A stretch of 36,157 nucleotides of DNA from Flavobacteriales bacterium UBA7430 (GCA_002478765.1 DLQO01000011.1:13639-49795), one strand, 5' to 3'. Counted from the stretch's first letter, positions 1 through 8,438 are shown. The notes: a model not told the origin generated them from the letters alone. Program-made: numbers and translations.

Positions 1-668
1 TCTGAGCGACCTTCTTGGGTTGCCTGATAGGTTTTGTAATTTCTATAGCTCAAAAGAGCGACCGCTCTTGCTGTTTTCATTCCTTGAATTCCAGCATCGG
101 ACGCTTCTTGGCCCCAAGTACTGTCGGAAGCTATGGCCAATCGTTGCGTCTCATTGAAAGCAATCCCCCAAGGCGAATGCTTAGCATTGGATGCTATTAC
201 GACCAAATTTTCAATATTATCTGGCTCGATGATCGACCACTCTATAGCCTGTTGACCTCCAATAGAGCCTCCAATGAGCGTGTTGATTTTTTCAATTCCT
301 AAATCTTTTCTCAACAGGATTAAAGAATGTGCAATGTCTCGGATAGAAGTTTGAGGAAAACTCCCATAATAAGGTCTGCCGGTTTTCGGATTGATCGATA
401 ATGGTCCGGTAGAACCGTAATGAGATCCAAGCACATTTACACAAATGATAAAGTGTTTTTCAGGATCGTAAATTTTGCCTTCACCAATGAGTCCACTCCA
501 CCAATCAGACACTTCAGAGTTTGCTGTAAGTGCATGGCAGACCCAGATCACATTATCTCGATTCGCGTTAAGGCTCCCCAAAGTCGAATAACTCAGCTCT
601 ACTTGAGCCAGAGAACCTCCAAACTGTAATGGGAATTCCTGTTCGTATGTGAAAATTTTATGATTCAT
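1..668 (-). CDS. metX: Homoserine O-acetyltransferase, 3' end cut by the window edge
   Basis: MetX transfers an acetyl group from acetyl-CoA to homoserine, the committed step towards methionine, in the cytoplasm. About 222 codons are visible and the frame is still open at base 1, so the C-terminal part is outside the window. The N-terminus reads MNHKIFTYEQEFPLQ, followed by family landmarks: a WVCHALTANSEV stretch, the DWWSGLIG segment, and the nucleophile elbow GGSIGGQQAIEW with the catalytic Ser. The ATG at 666-668 starts the family-typical N-terminus. It overlaps by 11 bases a short upstream ORF and lies about 370 bases after the SAM-I riboswitch, so expression should fall when SAM is plentiful. 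Identity is secure from the motifs; the missing third prevents checking the catalytic Asp and His. Confidence 0.93.
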   Translation of the reverse strand, partial: MNHKIFTYEQEFPLQFGGSLAQVELSYSTLGSLNANRDNVIWVCHALTANSEVSDWWSGLIGEGKIYDPEKHFIICVNVLGSHYGSTGPLSINPKTGRPYYGSFPQTSIRDIAHSLILLRKDLGIEKINTLIGGSIGGQQAIEWSIIEPDNIENLVVIASNAKHSPWGIAFNETQRLAIASDSTWGQEASDAGIQGMKTARAVALLSYRNYKTYQATQEGRS

Positions 669-825
669 GATAAATGGTATGGCTAGTGTTGTTTTCTACG
701 TTTAAGTATTTACTTTTTGGCACCTGATTAAGGTAGCGCATAGAAACCACTATCAACACTGTATAGGTTGATTTTAGTCGATTAAAAATAGACTTTAACG
801 GAAATAAAAAAGCATCTTTTTTCAT
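658..825 (-). CDS. Possible 55-codon leader ORF overlapping the metX start
   Basis: An ORF of 55 codons starts MKKDAFLFPLKSIFNRLK, has a hydrophobic stretch (TVLIVV) and is Lys/Asn rich towards the end. It lies between the SAM-riboswitch terminator and metX. Its TAA stop lies 11 bases inside metX, so a ribosome ending here would be placed to re-initiate at the metX ATG. I recognise no family. It may be chance coding in an AT-rich leader; the overlap and the unexplained 215-base spacer are the only reasons to list it. Confidence 0.25.
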   Translation of the reverse strand: MKKDAFLFPLKSIFNRLKSTYTVLIVVSMRYLNQVPKSKYLNVENNTSHTIYHES

Positions 826-883
826 GACTTCTAGTCTTTTTGAAAAGAGAAACTGATTCAGATAATAAGATATATCAGGGGAT

Positions 884-916
884 AAAAAAATCTCTCCCGA
901 TAAGTCAGAAGAGATT
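884..916 (-). terminator. Riboswitch-controlled intrinsic terminator upstream of metX
   Basis: On the minus strand AATCTCT and AGAGATT form a stem around a 19-base loop region, followed directly by a run of T. The loop region holds CTTCT and CTTAT. These can instead pair with AGAAG and ATAAG just downstream of, and in, the 3' strand of riboswitch helix P1. The terminator and that antiterminator are mutually exclusive, as expected for a SAM OFF switch. Confidence 0.8.
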
Positions 917-944
917 GGTTTGCAAAGCATTTGCTTCTCGTCGT

Positions 945-1042
945 CCTTATTTTCCCTCTTTCGAGGTAGGATTTAGCACCTTGTCTTTCGACGGGTTGCT
1001 AAGGTTTCGTTGGGCCTGTCCCTCCACCTTTCTGAATAAGTT
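945..1042 (-). ncRNA. SAM-I (S-box) riboswitch
   Basis: Minus-strand reading shows the S-box core in order: P1 5' strand CTTATTCAG, then AAGGTGGAGGGACAGGCCC, CGAAACC, AGCAACC, AAGGTGCTAAATCC, and the closing strand AATAAG that pairs with CTTATT. These are the near-invariant SAM-I aptamer segments, so identification is strong. It sits 12-25 bases after a promoter box and upstream of a terminator and metX. Binding of SAM should stabilise P1, free the terminator and stop transcription into metX. Confidence 0.95.
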
Positions 1043-1065
1043 TACTCGTTTTGTTAAACGTTATG

Positions 1066-1097
1066 CAAATATACAGCTAGAATCGATTAAAATCCAA
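1066..1097 (-). promoter_or_regulatory. Promoter of the metX leader
   Basis: On the minus strand a TTG (1095-1097) and TATATTTG (1066-1073) are separated by 21 bases. This fits the Bacteroidetes -33 TTG / -7 TAnnTTTG pattern. Transcription would begin near 1058, just before the SAM-I aptamer. Confidence 0.75.
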
Positions 1098-1199
1098 GCA
1101 TTTGTATATTTATTTATGTTGTCATTGCATCACCTGCGATAGGCAGCAGCAACAATAGGTTTTTTATCGATGATTTCTTAAATCGACGATTTAATCAAA

Positions 1200-2243
1200 T
1201 TACTTTTCCCAAGTATTCGCTCCAGCCAACAACTTGTTGAGGTCTGGTGCTCCCTTAAGTTCTACTTCTTGAGCCAGCTGTTGGTTAAGACCTTCTTCAT
1301 AGGTGCCTCTTTCTTCTTGATAAAAAATACCAAATGGACGTGGGCGCGCATCGATATCAGACGAATTATCTTCAAAGAAGCGTACTAGAATATTTGCTTT
1401 GTTTCGATCTGACTCGTCATGAATCCATAAATCATCTATGCTAACATTAGGGTCTTTAAGCGAAACAATTTTTGCATGGAATCCATCAAGAACAATTCCC
1501 TTGTCTTGCTCTGCACCAAATATGAGCGGCTTACCATGCTCAAGATACACGCTGTTGTCTTTCTTGTTCGTCTTGTCTGTAAACGTAGAGAATGCTCCGT
1601 CATTAAAAATGTTACAGTTCTGATAAATTTCTACCAAAGAAGTCCCTTGATGACGCTCTGCACGAAGCAGAATTTCTTTCAAGTGTTTTGGTTCTCTATC
1701 TATAGAACGTGCAATAAACGTGGCATCAGCTCCGAGGCTTAAAGCTAATGGATTGAATGGGTGATCCAAAGAGCCTACCGGTGTTGACTTTGTCTTTTTC
1801 CCCAATTCAGAAGTTGGTGAGTACTGCCCTTTTGTTAAACCGTAAATCTGATTATTAAAGAGCAAAATATTCACATTGAAGTTCCGTCTCAAAAGGTGAA
1901 TAAAATGATTCCCTCCAATAGCCAAAGAATCTCCATCTCCCGTGATAATCCAAACGCTTAACTCGGGACGAGAAGCCTTTAAACCGCTGGCAACCGCTGT
2001 GGCTCGACCATGAATTGAATGCATTCCATAGGTGTTCATATAATACGGAAACCGAGAAGAACATCCGATACCTGATATAAAAACGATGTCTTCCTTAGGA
2101 ATTCCCAATTCGGGCATCACGCTTTGTACCTGTTTCAGAATGGAGTAGTCTCCACAACCTGGGCACCATCTAATGTCTTGATCACTAGAAAAATCTTTTG
2201 CAGTCAATTTTTTTTGATTGCTATCTTTTAAAACTTCAAGCAT
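1200..2243 (-). CDS. korB: 2-oxoacid:ferredoxin oxidoreductase, beta subunit (thiamine-diphosphate binding)
   Basis: KorB is the TPP-binding half of an enzyme that oxidatively decarboxylates a 2-oxoacid (often 2-oxoglutarate) with CoA and passes electrons to ferredoxin. The 347-residue protein has the conserved N-terminal WCPGCGDY (Cys27, Cys30) and, near residue 100, the TPP/Mg motif [15 protein letters not shown] followed by [13 protein letters not shown]. Length fits the family beta subunit. It follows korA by 5 bases and is the last gene of the sulfur operon. Substrate cannot be read from sequence; 2-oxoglutarate is the usual call in this phylum. No convincing terminator is visible after it. 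Confidence 0.92.
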   Translation of the reverse strand: MLEVLKDSNQKKLTAKDFSSDQDIRWCPGCGDYSILKQVQSVMPELGIPKEDIVFISGIGCSSRFPYYMNTYGMHSIHGRATAVASGLKASRPELSVWIITGDGDSLAIGGNHFIHLLRRNFNVNILLFNNQIYGLTKGQYSPTSELGKKTKSTPVGSLDHPFNPLALSLGADATFIARSIDREPKHLKEILLRAERHQGTSLVEIYQNCNIFNDGAFSTFTDKTNKKDNSVYLEHGKPLIFGAEQDKGIVLDGFHAKIVSLKDPNVSIDDLWIHDESDRNKANILVRFFEDNSSDIDARPRPFGIFYQEERGTYEEGLNQQLAQEVELKGAPDLNKLLAGANTWEK

Positions 2244-2248
2244 GAAAT

Positions 2249-4114
2249 TTACTTTAAGTGGTTTAAAACTTCGTTTTTAATCTCTTGAGCATGGAAAGGC
2301 TGACCTTTTACTTTACTTAAAGCCTTGGCATCGATCAAGTATTTGTCTCGAATCAATTTAACCAATTGACCGTCGTTAAGTTCCGGAATGATGATGTGAT
2401 CATAGTTCGACAACAGCTCTCCTAAATTTTCAGGGAATGGATGGATGTAACGTATCTGTGCATGTGCAACATCAACCCCTTCTGTTTTGAGCTCTTGAGC
2501 TGCTGTTTTTATTGCTCCATAAGTAGAACCCCAGCCTAAGATCAACAATTTAGAATCCGTAGTTCCACTGTCTAATTCCTGTTTAGGAATGTGTTTTGCT
2601 ATTTGATTTACTTTAGCTGCCCGTAGGTTCACCATCACTTGATGGTTGTCAGGATCGTAAGAAACATTCCCTGATTCTTTGTCCTTCTCCAAGCCACCCA
2701 AACGGTGCTCAACACCCGGAGTGCCTGGGACAGCCCATTCTCTTACCAAGTCTTCATTACGCTTGTAGGGTAAATAGGCCTCTTCATCCTCTTTTCTTGC
2801 TCCACGAACTTTGAGTGCAATAGGCTTTAGTTCCTCAGCAGTGGGGTATTTCCATGGCTCTGCTCCATTCGCAATGTATCCATCAGTTAAGAGGAATACA
2901 GGCGTCATGTGTTCCACAGCAATTCTGCACGCTTCATAAGCCATCTCGAAACAATCCGAAGGAGATTGAGCAGCAACAATAGGAAGTGGTGCTTCCCCAT
3001 TTCTACCGTACATGGCTTGCAATAAATCCGATTGTTCTGTTTTCGTAGGAAGCCCTGTAGAAGGTCCTCCACGCTGAACGTTTATGATGACCAATGGAAG
3101 CTCCATCATGACAGCCAAACCGATGGCTTCACCTTTTAAGGCAATACCCGGTCCTGAAGATGCTGTCGTGGCTAAGTCACCGCCAAATGAAGCTCCAATG
3201 GCAGAACAAATTCCGGCAATCTCGTCTTCTGCTTGAAACGTTTTGATGCCAAAGTTTTTGTGCTTTGCCAATTCATGGAGAATATCTGATGCTGGAGTAA
3301 TTGGATAACCTCCGTAAAATAAATTCATTCCTGAACAGTGAGCCGCAGCAATTAAACCTAAAGATGTGGCTTGATTCCCGATGACATTTCTATAAAGACC
3401 GGGGGCCATTTCTGCGGGCTTAATTTCAAAACGATTTGAAAAAGTCTCACTTGTTTCGGCATAATGATACCCTGACTTTAAAACTTTCAGGTTTGCCTCT
3501 AACACTTCTTCTTTAGATTTGAATTTTCGCTGAAGAAAATCAATGGTAGAATCCAAAGAGCGATTGAAAATCCAATAAATGAACCCAAGAACAAACATGT
3601 TCTTACATCGATCTCTTTCTTTAGAGCCTAGAGAAGAGTCCTTCAAATTTTCACGCGTCAGCTTGGTGATGTCTATCTGATGAACTTTGTACCCGTCTAA
3701 ACTGGAATTGGTTAATGGATTGTCCGCAGGATCAATTCCTGCCAATCGGAAGTTCTTTTTATCAAATCCCGCCGAATTGATGATTATCGTTCCTCGCTCT
3801 TTAAGCCTGGAAAGATTCTTTTTTAAGGATGCTGCATTCATCGCAACCAATACATCACATAAATCTCCGGGCGTAAAAACTGCAGAATTACCAAAGTTGA
3901 TTTGAAATCCTGAAACTCCAGCTAAAGTACCCAAGGGTGCTCTAATTTCCGCGGGGAAGTCTGGGAAGGTACTCAGGTCATTTCCATACAAAGCTGTATT
4001 ATTGGTAAACTGATTCCCAATAAGCTGTATCCCATCACCAGAATCTCCGGCATAAAGGATCGTTACTTTGTCTAGTACGTTTTTAACTTGTGTATTTTCT
4101 TTTTCCAATGTCAT
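2249..4114 (-). CDS. korA: 2-oxoacid:ferredoxin oxidoreductase, fused gamma-alpha subunit
   Basis: Partner of KorB. The 621 residues join a gamma domain (about 15-200, beginning [18 protein letters not shown]) to the alpha pyrimidine-binding domain (about 225-600, with [19 protein letters not shown] and [16 protein letters not shown]), the normal fused architecture of the two-subunit KorAB type. It starts 9 bases after the cysH stop, so it is co-transcribed with the sulfur genes. No ferredoxin-like CxxCxxC cluster domain is seen, so a separate ferredoxin is the probable acceptor. Inference: placing it with a ferredoxin-type sulfite reductase suggests it supplies reduced ferredoxin for sulfite reduction. 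Confidence 0.92.
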   Translation of the reverse strand: MTLEKENTQVKNVLDKVTILYAGDSGDGIQLIGNQFTNNTALYGNDLSTFPDFPAEIRAPLGTLAGVSGFQINFGNSAVFTPGDLCDVLVAMNAASLKKNLSRLKERGTIIINSAGFDKKNFRLAGIDPADNPLTNSSLDGYKVHQIDITKLTRENLKDSSLGSKERDRCKNMFVLGFIYWIFNRSLDSTIDFLQRKFKSKEEVLEANLKVLKSGYHYAETSETFSNRFEIKPAEMAPGLYRNVIGNQATSLGLIAAAHCSGMNLFYGGYPITPASDILHELAKHKNFGIKTFQAEDEIAGICSAIGASFGGDLATTASSGPGIALKGEAIGLAVMMELPLVIINVQRGGPSTGLPTKTEQSDLLQAMYGRNGEAPLPIVAAQSPSDCFEMAYEACRIAVEHMTPVFLLTDGYIANGAEPWKYPTAEELKPIALKVRGARKEDEEAYLPYKRNEDLVREWAVPGTPGVEHRLGGLEKDKESGNVSYDPDNHQVMVNLRAAKVNQIAKHIPKQELDSGTTDSKLLILGWGSTYGAIKTAAQELKTEGVDVAHAQIRYIHPFPENLGELLSNYDHIIIPELNDGQLVKLIRDKYLIDAKALSKVKGQPFHAQEIKNEVLNHLK

Positions 4115-4123
4115 GTTGTTTAC

Positions 4124-4771
4124 TTAATGCAATCCACATTCTGTTTTTTGAGCATCTGCCCATCTACCTTCTCTACCCTGACCTTTCTTCGTACAATGAA
4201 AACATCCGATAGAGTTATACCCACAGAGTTGCAGTGGGTGCGCTGGTAGATTATTTTTTAATATAAACTCCTTCTGGTCCTCATCACTACAATCAATCAG
4301 AGGGTAAAACTTTAATATATCGTCTTTAACTTCGAATAGTTCTTTCTCAGAACGAACATTGTTTTGATGACCCATCAACCCTGAAACCCAAACTTTAAAT
4401 CCTGACTTTAATTTCTGTAACGGTTTTACCTTATTTATCGAACAGCAAAAATCGGGATTTTTTGACCAAGTTTCATCCTTCAGGGTAAACTCATTTTCCA
4501 CCGAATCTGGTTTTACGTCAACAACCTGTAATCCTAACGCTTTGGCCAACTTTTTTTTGTAGCTGACGGTTTCAGGAAATGAATAGGTCGTGTCGATAAA
4601 ATGAATCTTTTGTTCTGGGTTTACTTTTGAGATGATCCCCAATAAATACGCAGAGGAAGCTCCAAACGAAGAGGTTACCAAGACCTCATCGGGCTTATAC
4701 TCTTCATATAAAGCACTCAACCGATCTTCTAGACTGAGTACTTTGTATTTTTTGTTCTTTGCTTCCAACAT
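4124..4771 (-). CDS. cysH: Fe-S-type phosphoadenylyl-/adenylyl-sulfate reductase
   Basis: CysH reduces activated sulfate (APS or PAPS) to sulfite using thioredoxin or a similar thiol. The 215-residue protein has a P-loop-like start (TSSFGASSAY), a CC pair at 109-110, a GCFHC pair at 190-193, and the C-terminal catalytic ECGLH (Cys212). The CC plus CxxC set is that of the [4Fe-4S] enzymes, which commonly use APS. The gene lies 7 bases after the ThiF-rhodanese gene and 9 before korA. Sulfate-activating cysDN genes are not in this window. APS versus PAPS preference is not decided by what I can see. Confidence 0.9.
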   Translation of the reverse strand: MLEAKNKKYKVLSLEDRLSALYEEYKPDEVLVTSSFGASSAYLLGIISKVNPEQKIHFIDTTYSFPETVSYKKKLAKALGLQVVDVKPDSVENEFTLKDETWSKNPDFCCSINKVKPLQKLKSGFKVWVSGLMGHQNNVRSEKELFEVKDDILKFYPLIDCSDEDQKEFILKNNLPAHPLQLCGYNSIGCFHCTKKGQGREGRWADAQKTECGLH

Positions 4772-4778
4772 CTGTATT

Positions 4779-5924
4779 TTAATTTGCGTCTACTTCTTCA
4801 AAGTAAGCATCAATACCTCCTGTGAGGTTGTATAAATTTGAAAAACCAAATTCCTTTTCTAGCAATTCTATTGCTTTTTTACTTCTTCCTCCGGCTTTGC
4901 AGTGAACGACTACTTTTTTGTCGGATACAATTTGACCAACTTCCTCCTCCACGTCAGCAAGAGGGATATGAACACCTTCAAGGTTAGAAATTTCGTATTC
5001 AAAATCCTCACGCACATCGATCAACTGAAAAGGCTCATCGCTATTTTGCAAATCCAAAAACTCAGCAACAGAAAGGCTCTTCACGTCCTCCTCTTTGTTT
5101 GAACTAAAGCCACAAAATTCTTGATAATCTATTAATTCTGTAATCGATGGATTTTTCCCGTTCAAAGGGTTTTCATCATCTCTGTGTACCTTTACCGTTC
5201 TCGTTTCAAAGTTCATGGCATCAAAAAGGAACAGACGACCTGCCAAGGGTTCTCCAACCCCAGTAATCACCTTTATAACCTCGTTAGCTTGCAAAGAACC
5301 TACGATCCCTGGTAAAACACCAAGAACGCCACCCTCAGCACAACTAGGAACTAAACCTGGTGGTGGTGGTGATGGAAATAAATCTCTATAATTCGGCCCG
5401 ACAACGCCCTCTTTGTTGGTGTAGTTGAATACTGATACCTGACCATCAAATCGGTAAATAGACGCATAAACATTCGTTTTGCCTAACAAAACACAAGCAT
5501 CGTTTACCAAGTAACGCGTTGGGAAATTATCGGTTCCGTCTGCTACCAAGTCGTAGTCTTTAACAATGTCTAAAGCATTTTGAGAGCTCAAAAGAACATT
5601 GTGTGTTACGATTTTAATGTAAGGGTTTAAGCCTTCTAATCGCTCTTTGGCAGCAAGTACTTTTGGCTTACCAATATCATTGGTAGAAAACAATACCTGT
5701 CGTTGAAGGTTTGAATCCTCAACCACATCAAAATCTAGTACGCCAATGGTGCCGACACCAGCGGCCGCAAGGTACTGGAGTAGTGGTGCTCCTAAACCTC
5801 CCGTTCCTACAACAAGAACTTTGGCCGCTTTTAACTTGCGTTGTCCTTCAATGTTGAATTCCGGAATTATTAAGTGCCGACTGTATCGGGATAATTCTTC
5901 TTTGCTAAATGTTTCCTGTGCCAT
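4779..5924 (-). CDS. moeZ: MoeZ-like ThiF/E1 adenylyltransferase fused to rhodanese
   Basis: Predicted to adenylate the C-terminal glycine of the neighbouring sulfur-carrier protein and convert it to a thiocarboxylate with sulfur from the rhodanese domain. Residues 1-260 form a ThiF/MoeB domain with nucleotide loop VVGTGGLGAP and the DSNLQRQ segment; residues about 280-381 form a rhodanese domain with active-site loop HCKAGGRS (Cys342). Both zinc-binding CxxC pairs of E. coli MoeB are absent: NYRD stands where CYRC is expected and no pair follows DAMNFETRT. From memory the actinobacterial MoeZ, partner of CysO, shares this loss and the PPPPGLVPSCAEGGVLG segment. It sits 6 bases after the carrier gene. 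Confidence 0.88.
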   Translation of the reverse strand: MAQETFSKEELSRYSRHLIIPEFNIEGQRKLKAAKVLVVGTGGLGAPLLQYLAAAGVGTIGVLDFDVVEDSNLQRQVLFSTNDIGKPKVLAAKERLEGLNPYIKIVTHNVLLSSQNALDIVKDYDLVADGTDNFPTRYLVNDACVLLGKTNVYASIYRFDGQVSVFNYTNKEGVVGPNYRDLFPSPPPPGLVPSCAEGGVLGVLPGIVGSLQANEVIKVITGVGEPLAGRLFLFDAMNFETRTVKVHRDDENPLNGKNPSITELIDYQEFCGFSSNKEEDVKSLSVAEFLDLQNSDEPFQLIDVREDFEYEISNLEGVHIPLADVEEEVGQIVSDKKVVVHCKAGGRSKKAIELLEKEFGFSNLYNLTGGIDAYFEEVDAN

Positions 5925-5930
5925 AATAAA

Positions 5931-6209
5931 TTAGTTTATACCTCCTGCAATTGCTGGAATGATGCTAACGACATCATCAGCTTTTAAGGCTGTTTTTTCT
6001 TTGTCCAAGACATTGATATCTTCATCTCCTAAATAAATTCTTAAGAAGCTTCTGATTTGATTTTTATCGTCAAAAAGATGCTTCTTTAACTCAGGAAATG
6101 CAGTTGCTAGTGCTTGAATCGCATCGTATACAGTTGCTGCATTTGCTTCAAATGCTGCCTGGTTGTCTGTAAATTTTCTTAGGGGTGTTGGGATGATTAT
6201 TTTTGCCAT
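5931..6209 (-). CDS. cysO: CysO-like ubiquitin-fold sulfur-carrier protein with a two-residue tail after GG
   Basis: A 92-residue MoaD/ThiS-family beta-grasp protein, close in length to mycobacterial CysO, expected to carry sulfur as a C-terminal thiocarboxylate for cysteine synthesis. The conserved end reads IPAIAGGIN: the diglycine is followed by Ile-Asn, so the chain must be trimmed before it can be adenylated. The JAMM protease encoded 13 bases upstream is the obvious trimming enzyme. The flanking genes (cysM, protease, MoeZ-like E1) argue for a role in cysteine rather than molybdopterin or thiamine synthesis. The partner assignment is inference from the operon. Confidence 0.87.
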   Translation of the reverse strand: MAKIIIPTPLRKFTDNQAAFEANAATVYDAIQALATAFPELKKHLFDDKNQIRSFLRIYLGDEDINVLDKEKTALKADDVVSIIPAIAGGIN

Positions 6210-6222
6210 GATTTTAATTTTT

Positions 6223-6666
6223 TTAAACGGTTGTTACTTTTTTTTCTTCGTTATCGAATACAGGCTCCTGAACAAACTTATGTGTATCGTTGAGCGTCCA
6301 TGATGAGGTTGCTGCTACTTCACCTTTCACAATGGATACAATCACATATGAGAAGTTCGGCTGCGCAAATTTCAAATCAGTTACGGAGGGAACTGCTGGG
6401 TGGTCCGGATGAGAGTGATACACGCCTAACAAATCCAAATTATTTTCTATTGCGTGTCGCTCCGCCTTCACATAATCGATAGGGGCTATTTCAAAGATTC
6501 TTTCAGGGTTCGTTTTGTTTTGATTTTCTACCGCTTTTATTTCAACGACTTCTTTACGATCATTGATCTTACCATAGAAAAAACCACAACCCTCATGCGG
6601 GTAACTTGCAATTAAATGCTCGTGCATTTCTTGAATGGCTTGATCTGTAAATTTCACTTCTTTCAT
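6223..6666 (-). CDS. mec: Mec-like JAMM/M67 metalloprotease
   Basis: A 147-residue Mov34/MPN/PAD-1 zinc peptidase. The JAMM signature is complete: Glu25 in HEGCGFFYG, then GVYHSHPDHPAVPSVTD, giving His84, His86 and Asp97 as ligands. In the mycobacterial CysO pathway Mec releases cysteine from the CysO-cysteine adduct. In related systems such a protease removes extra residues after the carrier's diglycine. Both jobs are plausible here because the adjacent carrier ends in GGIN. It is 6 bases after cysM and 13 before the carrier gene. Confidence 0.88.
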   Translation of the reverse strand: MKEVKFTDQAIQEMHEHLIASYPHEGCGFFYGKINDRKEVVEIKAVENQNKTNPERIFEIAPIDYVKAERHAIENNLDLLGVYHSHPDHPAVPSVTDLKFAQPNFSYVIVSIVKGEVAATSSWTLNDTHKFVQEPVFDNEEKKVTTV

Positions 6667-6672
6667 AAGTCC

Positions 6673-7623
6673 TTATTTAAAAAGTTGTTCGTAAACCTCG
6701 CTGTACTTATCGGCACTATCTGGTATGATGGTAACAATAACGCCTTCATCAATTTCATTAGCCAAACGAATCGCTCCGACTAAGTTTGCAGCGCCCGAAG
6801 GACCTATCAATAAGCCTTCTTTTTGGGCAATATCCTTCAATAAGGCAAAACTTTCTTCTGTAGAGATGTCTTGGTTGTCATCTGCTTGATCGGCATTGTA
6901 TATCTTCGGAACCAAAGCGGTCTCCATATGCTTCCATCCTTCAATCGCGTGCATTGCAGAATCAGGGTGAAGTGCAATAATTTGTGTCTTAGAATCCTGC
7001 TCTTTCAAATACGTCCCTGTACCTCTCATCGTTCCTGTTGTTCCTAGGCCCGCCATGAAATGTGTAATCTTTTCATCACCCAACTGCTCGAGGATCTCTG
7101 GACCTGTCGTTTTATAATGCGCCTTCCAATTACTGTCGTTACCGTACTGATCGGCATAAAAGTATTTTTCTGGATTTGCTGCAAACAATTCTTTCGCTTT
7201 GTTCTGGGCGCCATCCGTAGATTCGAATTGAGAAGTCAGTATCAGTTCAACACCAAGAGATTTTAAATTTCTAATTCTCTCTATGGATGCGTTGGCCGGT
7301 ATACAAAGCGTCACTGGGATACCTAAAGCACCACAAATGGAAGCATATGCGATACCCGTATTTCCACTTGACGCATCCAACAATGTTTTATTTCGGTTTA
7401 ATTCGCCTGTAAAAATAGCGTTTTTTACAATCTCATAAGCCGGTCTACTCTTTACACTAGCGCCAAATTGTTGCCATTCCAACTTTGCGTATATTTTCAC
7501 ACCTTTCTTTTGAAAAAGTCTGTTAAAAGGGAACAGTGGTGTATTTCCTATGAACTTTTCAAGCTTCTGCAATCCTTCAAGTAAATCTTTATCCTCCACT
7601 TTATTTTCTTTTATCAGTTCCAT
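6673..7623 (-). CDS. cysM: CysM-type cysteine synthase (PLP enzyme)
   Basis: A fold-type II PLP enzyme of 316 residues that replaces the leaving group of O-acetylserine or O-phosphoserine with sulfur. Visible motifs are the N-terminal FIGNTPL, the PLP lysine region FGASVKSRPAYE (Lys58), the phosphate/substrate loop SSGNTG (usually TSGNTG), GLGTTGTMRGTG, and a C-terminal IGPSGAANL. Association with a CysO-like carrier, E1 and JAMM protease suggests it uses carrier-protein thiocarboxylate as sulfur donor, as Mycobacterium CysM does, though use of free sulfide cannot be excluded. The gene starts 26 bases after cobA. Confidence 0.9.
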   Translation of the reverse strand: MELIKENKVEDKDLLEGLQKLEKFIGNTPLFPFNRLFQKKGVKIYAKLEWQQFGASVKSRPAYEIVKNAIFTGELNRNKTLLDASSGNTGIAYASICGALGIPVTLCIPANASIERIRNLKSLGVELILTSQFESTDGAQNKAKELFAANPEKYFYADQYGNDSNWKAHYKTTGPEILEQLGDEKITHFMAGLGTTGTMRGTGTYLKEQDSKTQIIALHPDSAMHAIEGWKHMETALVPKIYNADQADDNQDISTEESFALLKDIAQKEGLLIGPSGAANLVGAIRLANEIDEGVIVTIIPDSADKYSEVYEQLFK

Positions 7624-7649
7624 ATACTGTTTGTTGAGTGTCTTTTAGT

Positions 7650-8438
7650 TTAAACTTGTTCGGACAGTTGTTCAACAAAGTTTTGATTCACAAAGTTGTA
7701 AACGTATTTAGGGTGTAGTTTAACGACTTCACCGATCACAATAATTCCAGGGCCATCTTGAGGAGCTTCTTTGAGCTTTTCAACGATGTTCGAAATCTTA
7801 CCTACAAAAACCTTTTCATTAGGTAAAGACCCATTGTAAATAACCGCTATCGGATAACTAGATCGTCCTTCTTGGGCGTAAATCGCTGTTATTTCTTCTA
7901 TTTTTCTTAAACCCATTAAGATGACAACCGTAGCGTCGGACTGCACGGCAAGAGAAACATCGTTCGAAAGCTTACCGTTACTCTTAGTGCCTGTAATTAC
8001 CCAAAACCCGTCGTTTATTCCACGCTTCGTTAAGGGAATGTCTTGTAAGCCCGTTAGCGCTATAGAACTGGATATTCCAGGAATGTATTCCGTTTCTATA
8101 CCGTGAAGCTCTGCGTACTCTTTCTCCTCATAACCTCTTCCGAATACATATGGGTCTCCTCCTTTTAATCGTATAACACTCCCCTCTTGTTTGACGTATT
8201 TTACAATGAGCTCATTAATTTCATCTTGAGAAAATGAATGCTGCCCTGCACGCTTACCAACAGAAATTTTCAGAGCACTATCGTTAGCGGCCTCAAGCAG
8301 CTCAGAATTTACCAGTGCGTCGTAAAGAATCACTTTGGCGTCTCGGATTGCCCGAAAGCCTTTCCAGGTGATCAACTCCGGATCACCAGGTCCTGCTCCT
8401 AGTATGATTAACTTACCTTTAGTTGCTAGATTGCTCAT
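7650..8438 (-). CDS. cobA: Uroporphyrinogen-III C-methyltransferase
   Basis: SUMT uses two SAM to convert uroporphyrinogen III to precorrin-2, the first step to siroheme, the prosthetic group of the sulfite reductase encoded just upstream. The 262 residues carry the tetrapyrrole methylase landmarks: LGAGPGDPELIT, LKGGDPYVFGRG, EYIPGISSSI and the PLTKRG loop. No CysG-type dehydrogenase/ferrochelatase domain is attached, so the later siroheme steps must be encoded elsewhere. Its start overlaps the end of sir by 20 bases, indicating translational coupling of enzyme and cofactor supply. Confidence 0.94.
   Translation of the reverse strand: MSNLATKGKLIILGAGPGDPELITWKGFRAIRDAKVILYDALVNSELLEAANDSALKISVGKRAGQHSFSQDEINELIVKYVKQEGSVIRLKGGDPYVFGRGYEEKEYAELHGIETEYIPGISSSIALTGLQDIPLTKRGINDGFWVITGTKSNGKLSNDVSLAVQSDATVVILMGLRKIEEITAIYAQEGRSSYPIAVIYNGSLPNEKVFVGKISNIVEKLKEAPQDGPGIIVIGEVVKLHPKYVYNFVNQNFVEQLSEQV

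Noticed and set aside
658..930. 90-codon minus-strand ORF running through the riboswitch terminator
   Set aside because: Its first 35 codons overlap the terminator and expression platform; only the shorter 55-codon version downstream of the terminator is worth considering.
1142..1199. Possible terminator after korB (TTAAATC / GATTTAA)
   Set aside because: The stem is short, with a three-base loop and no T-run, so it is not convincing on either strand.
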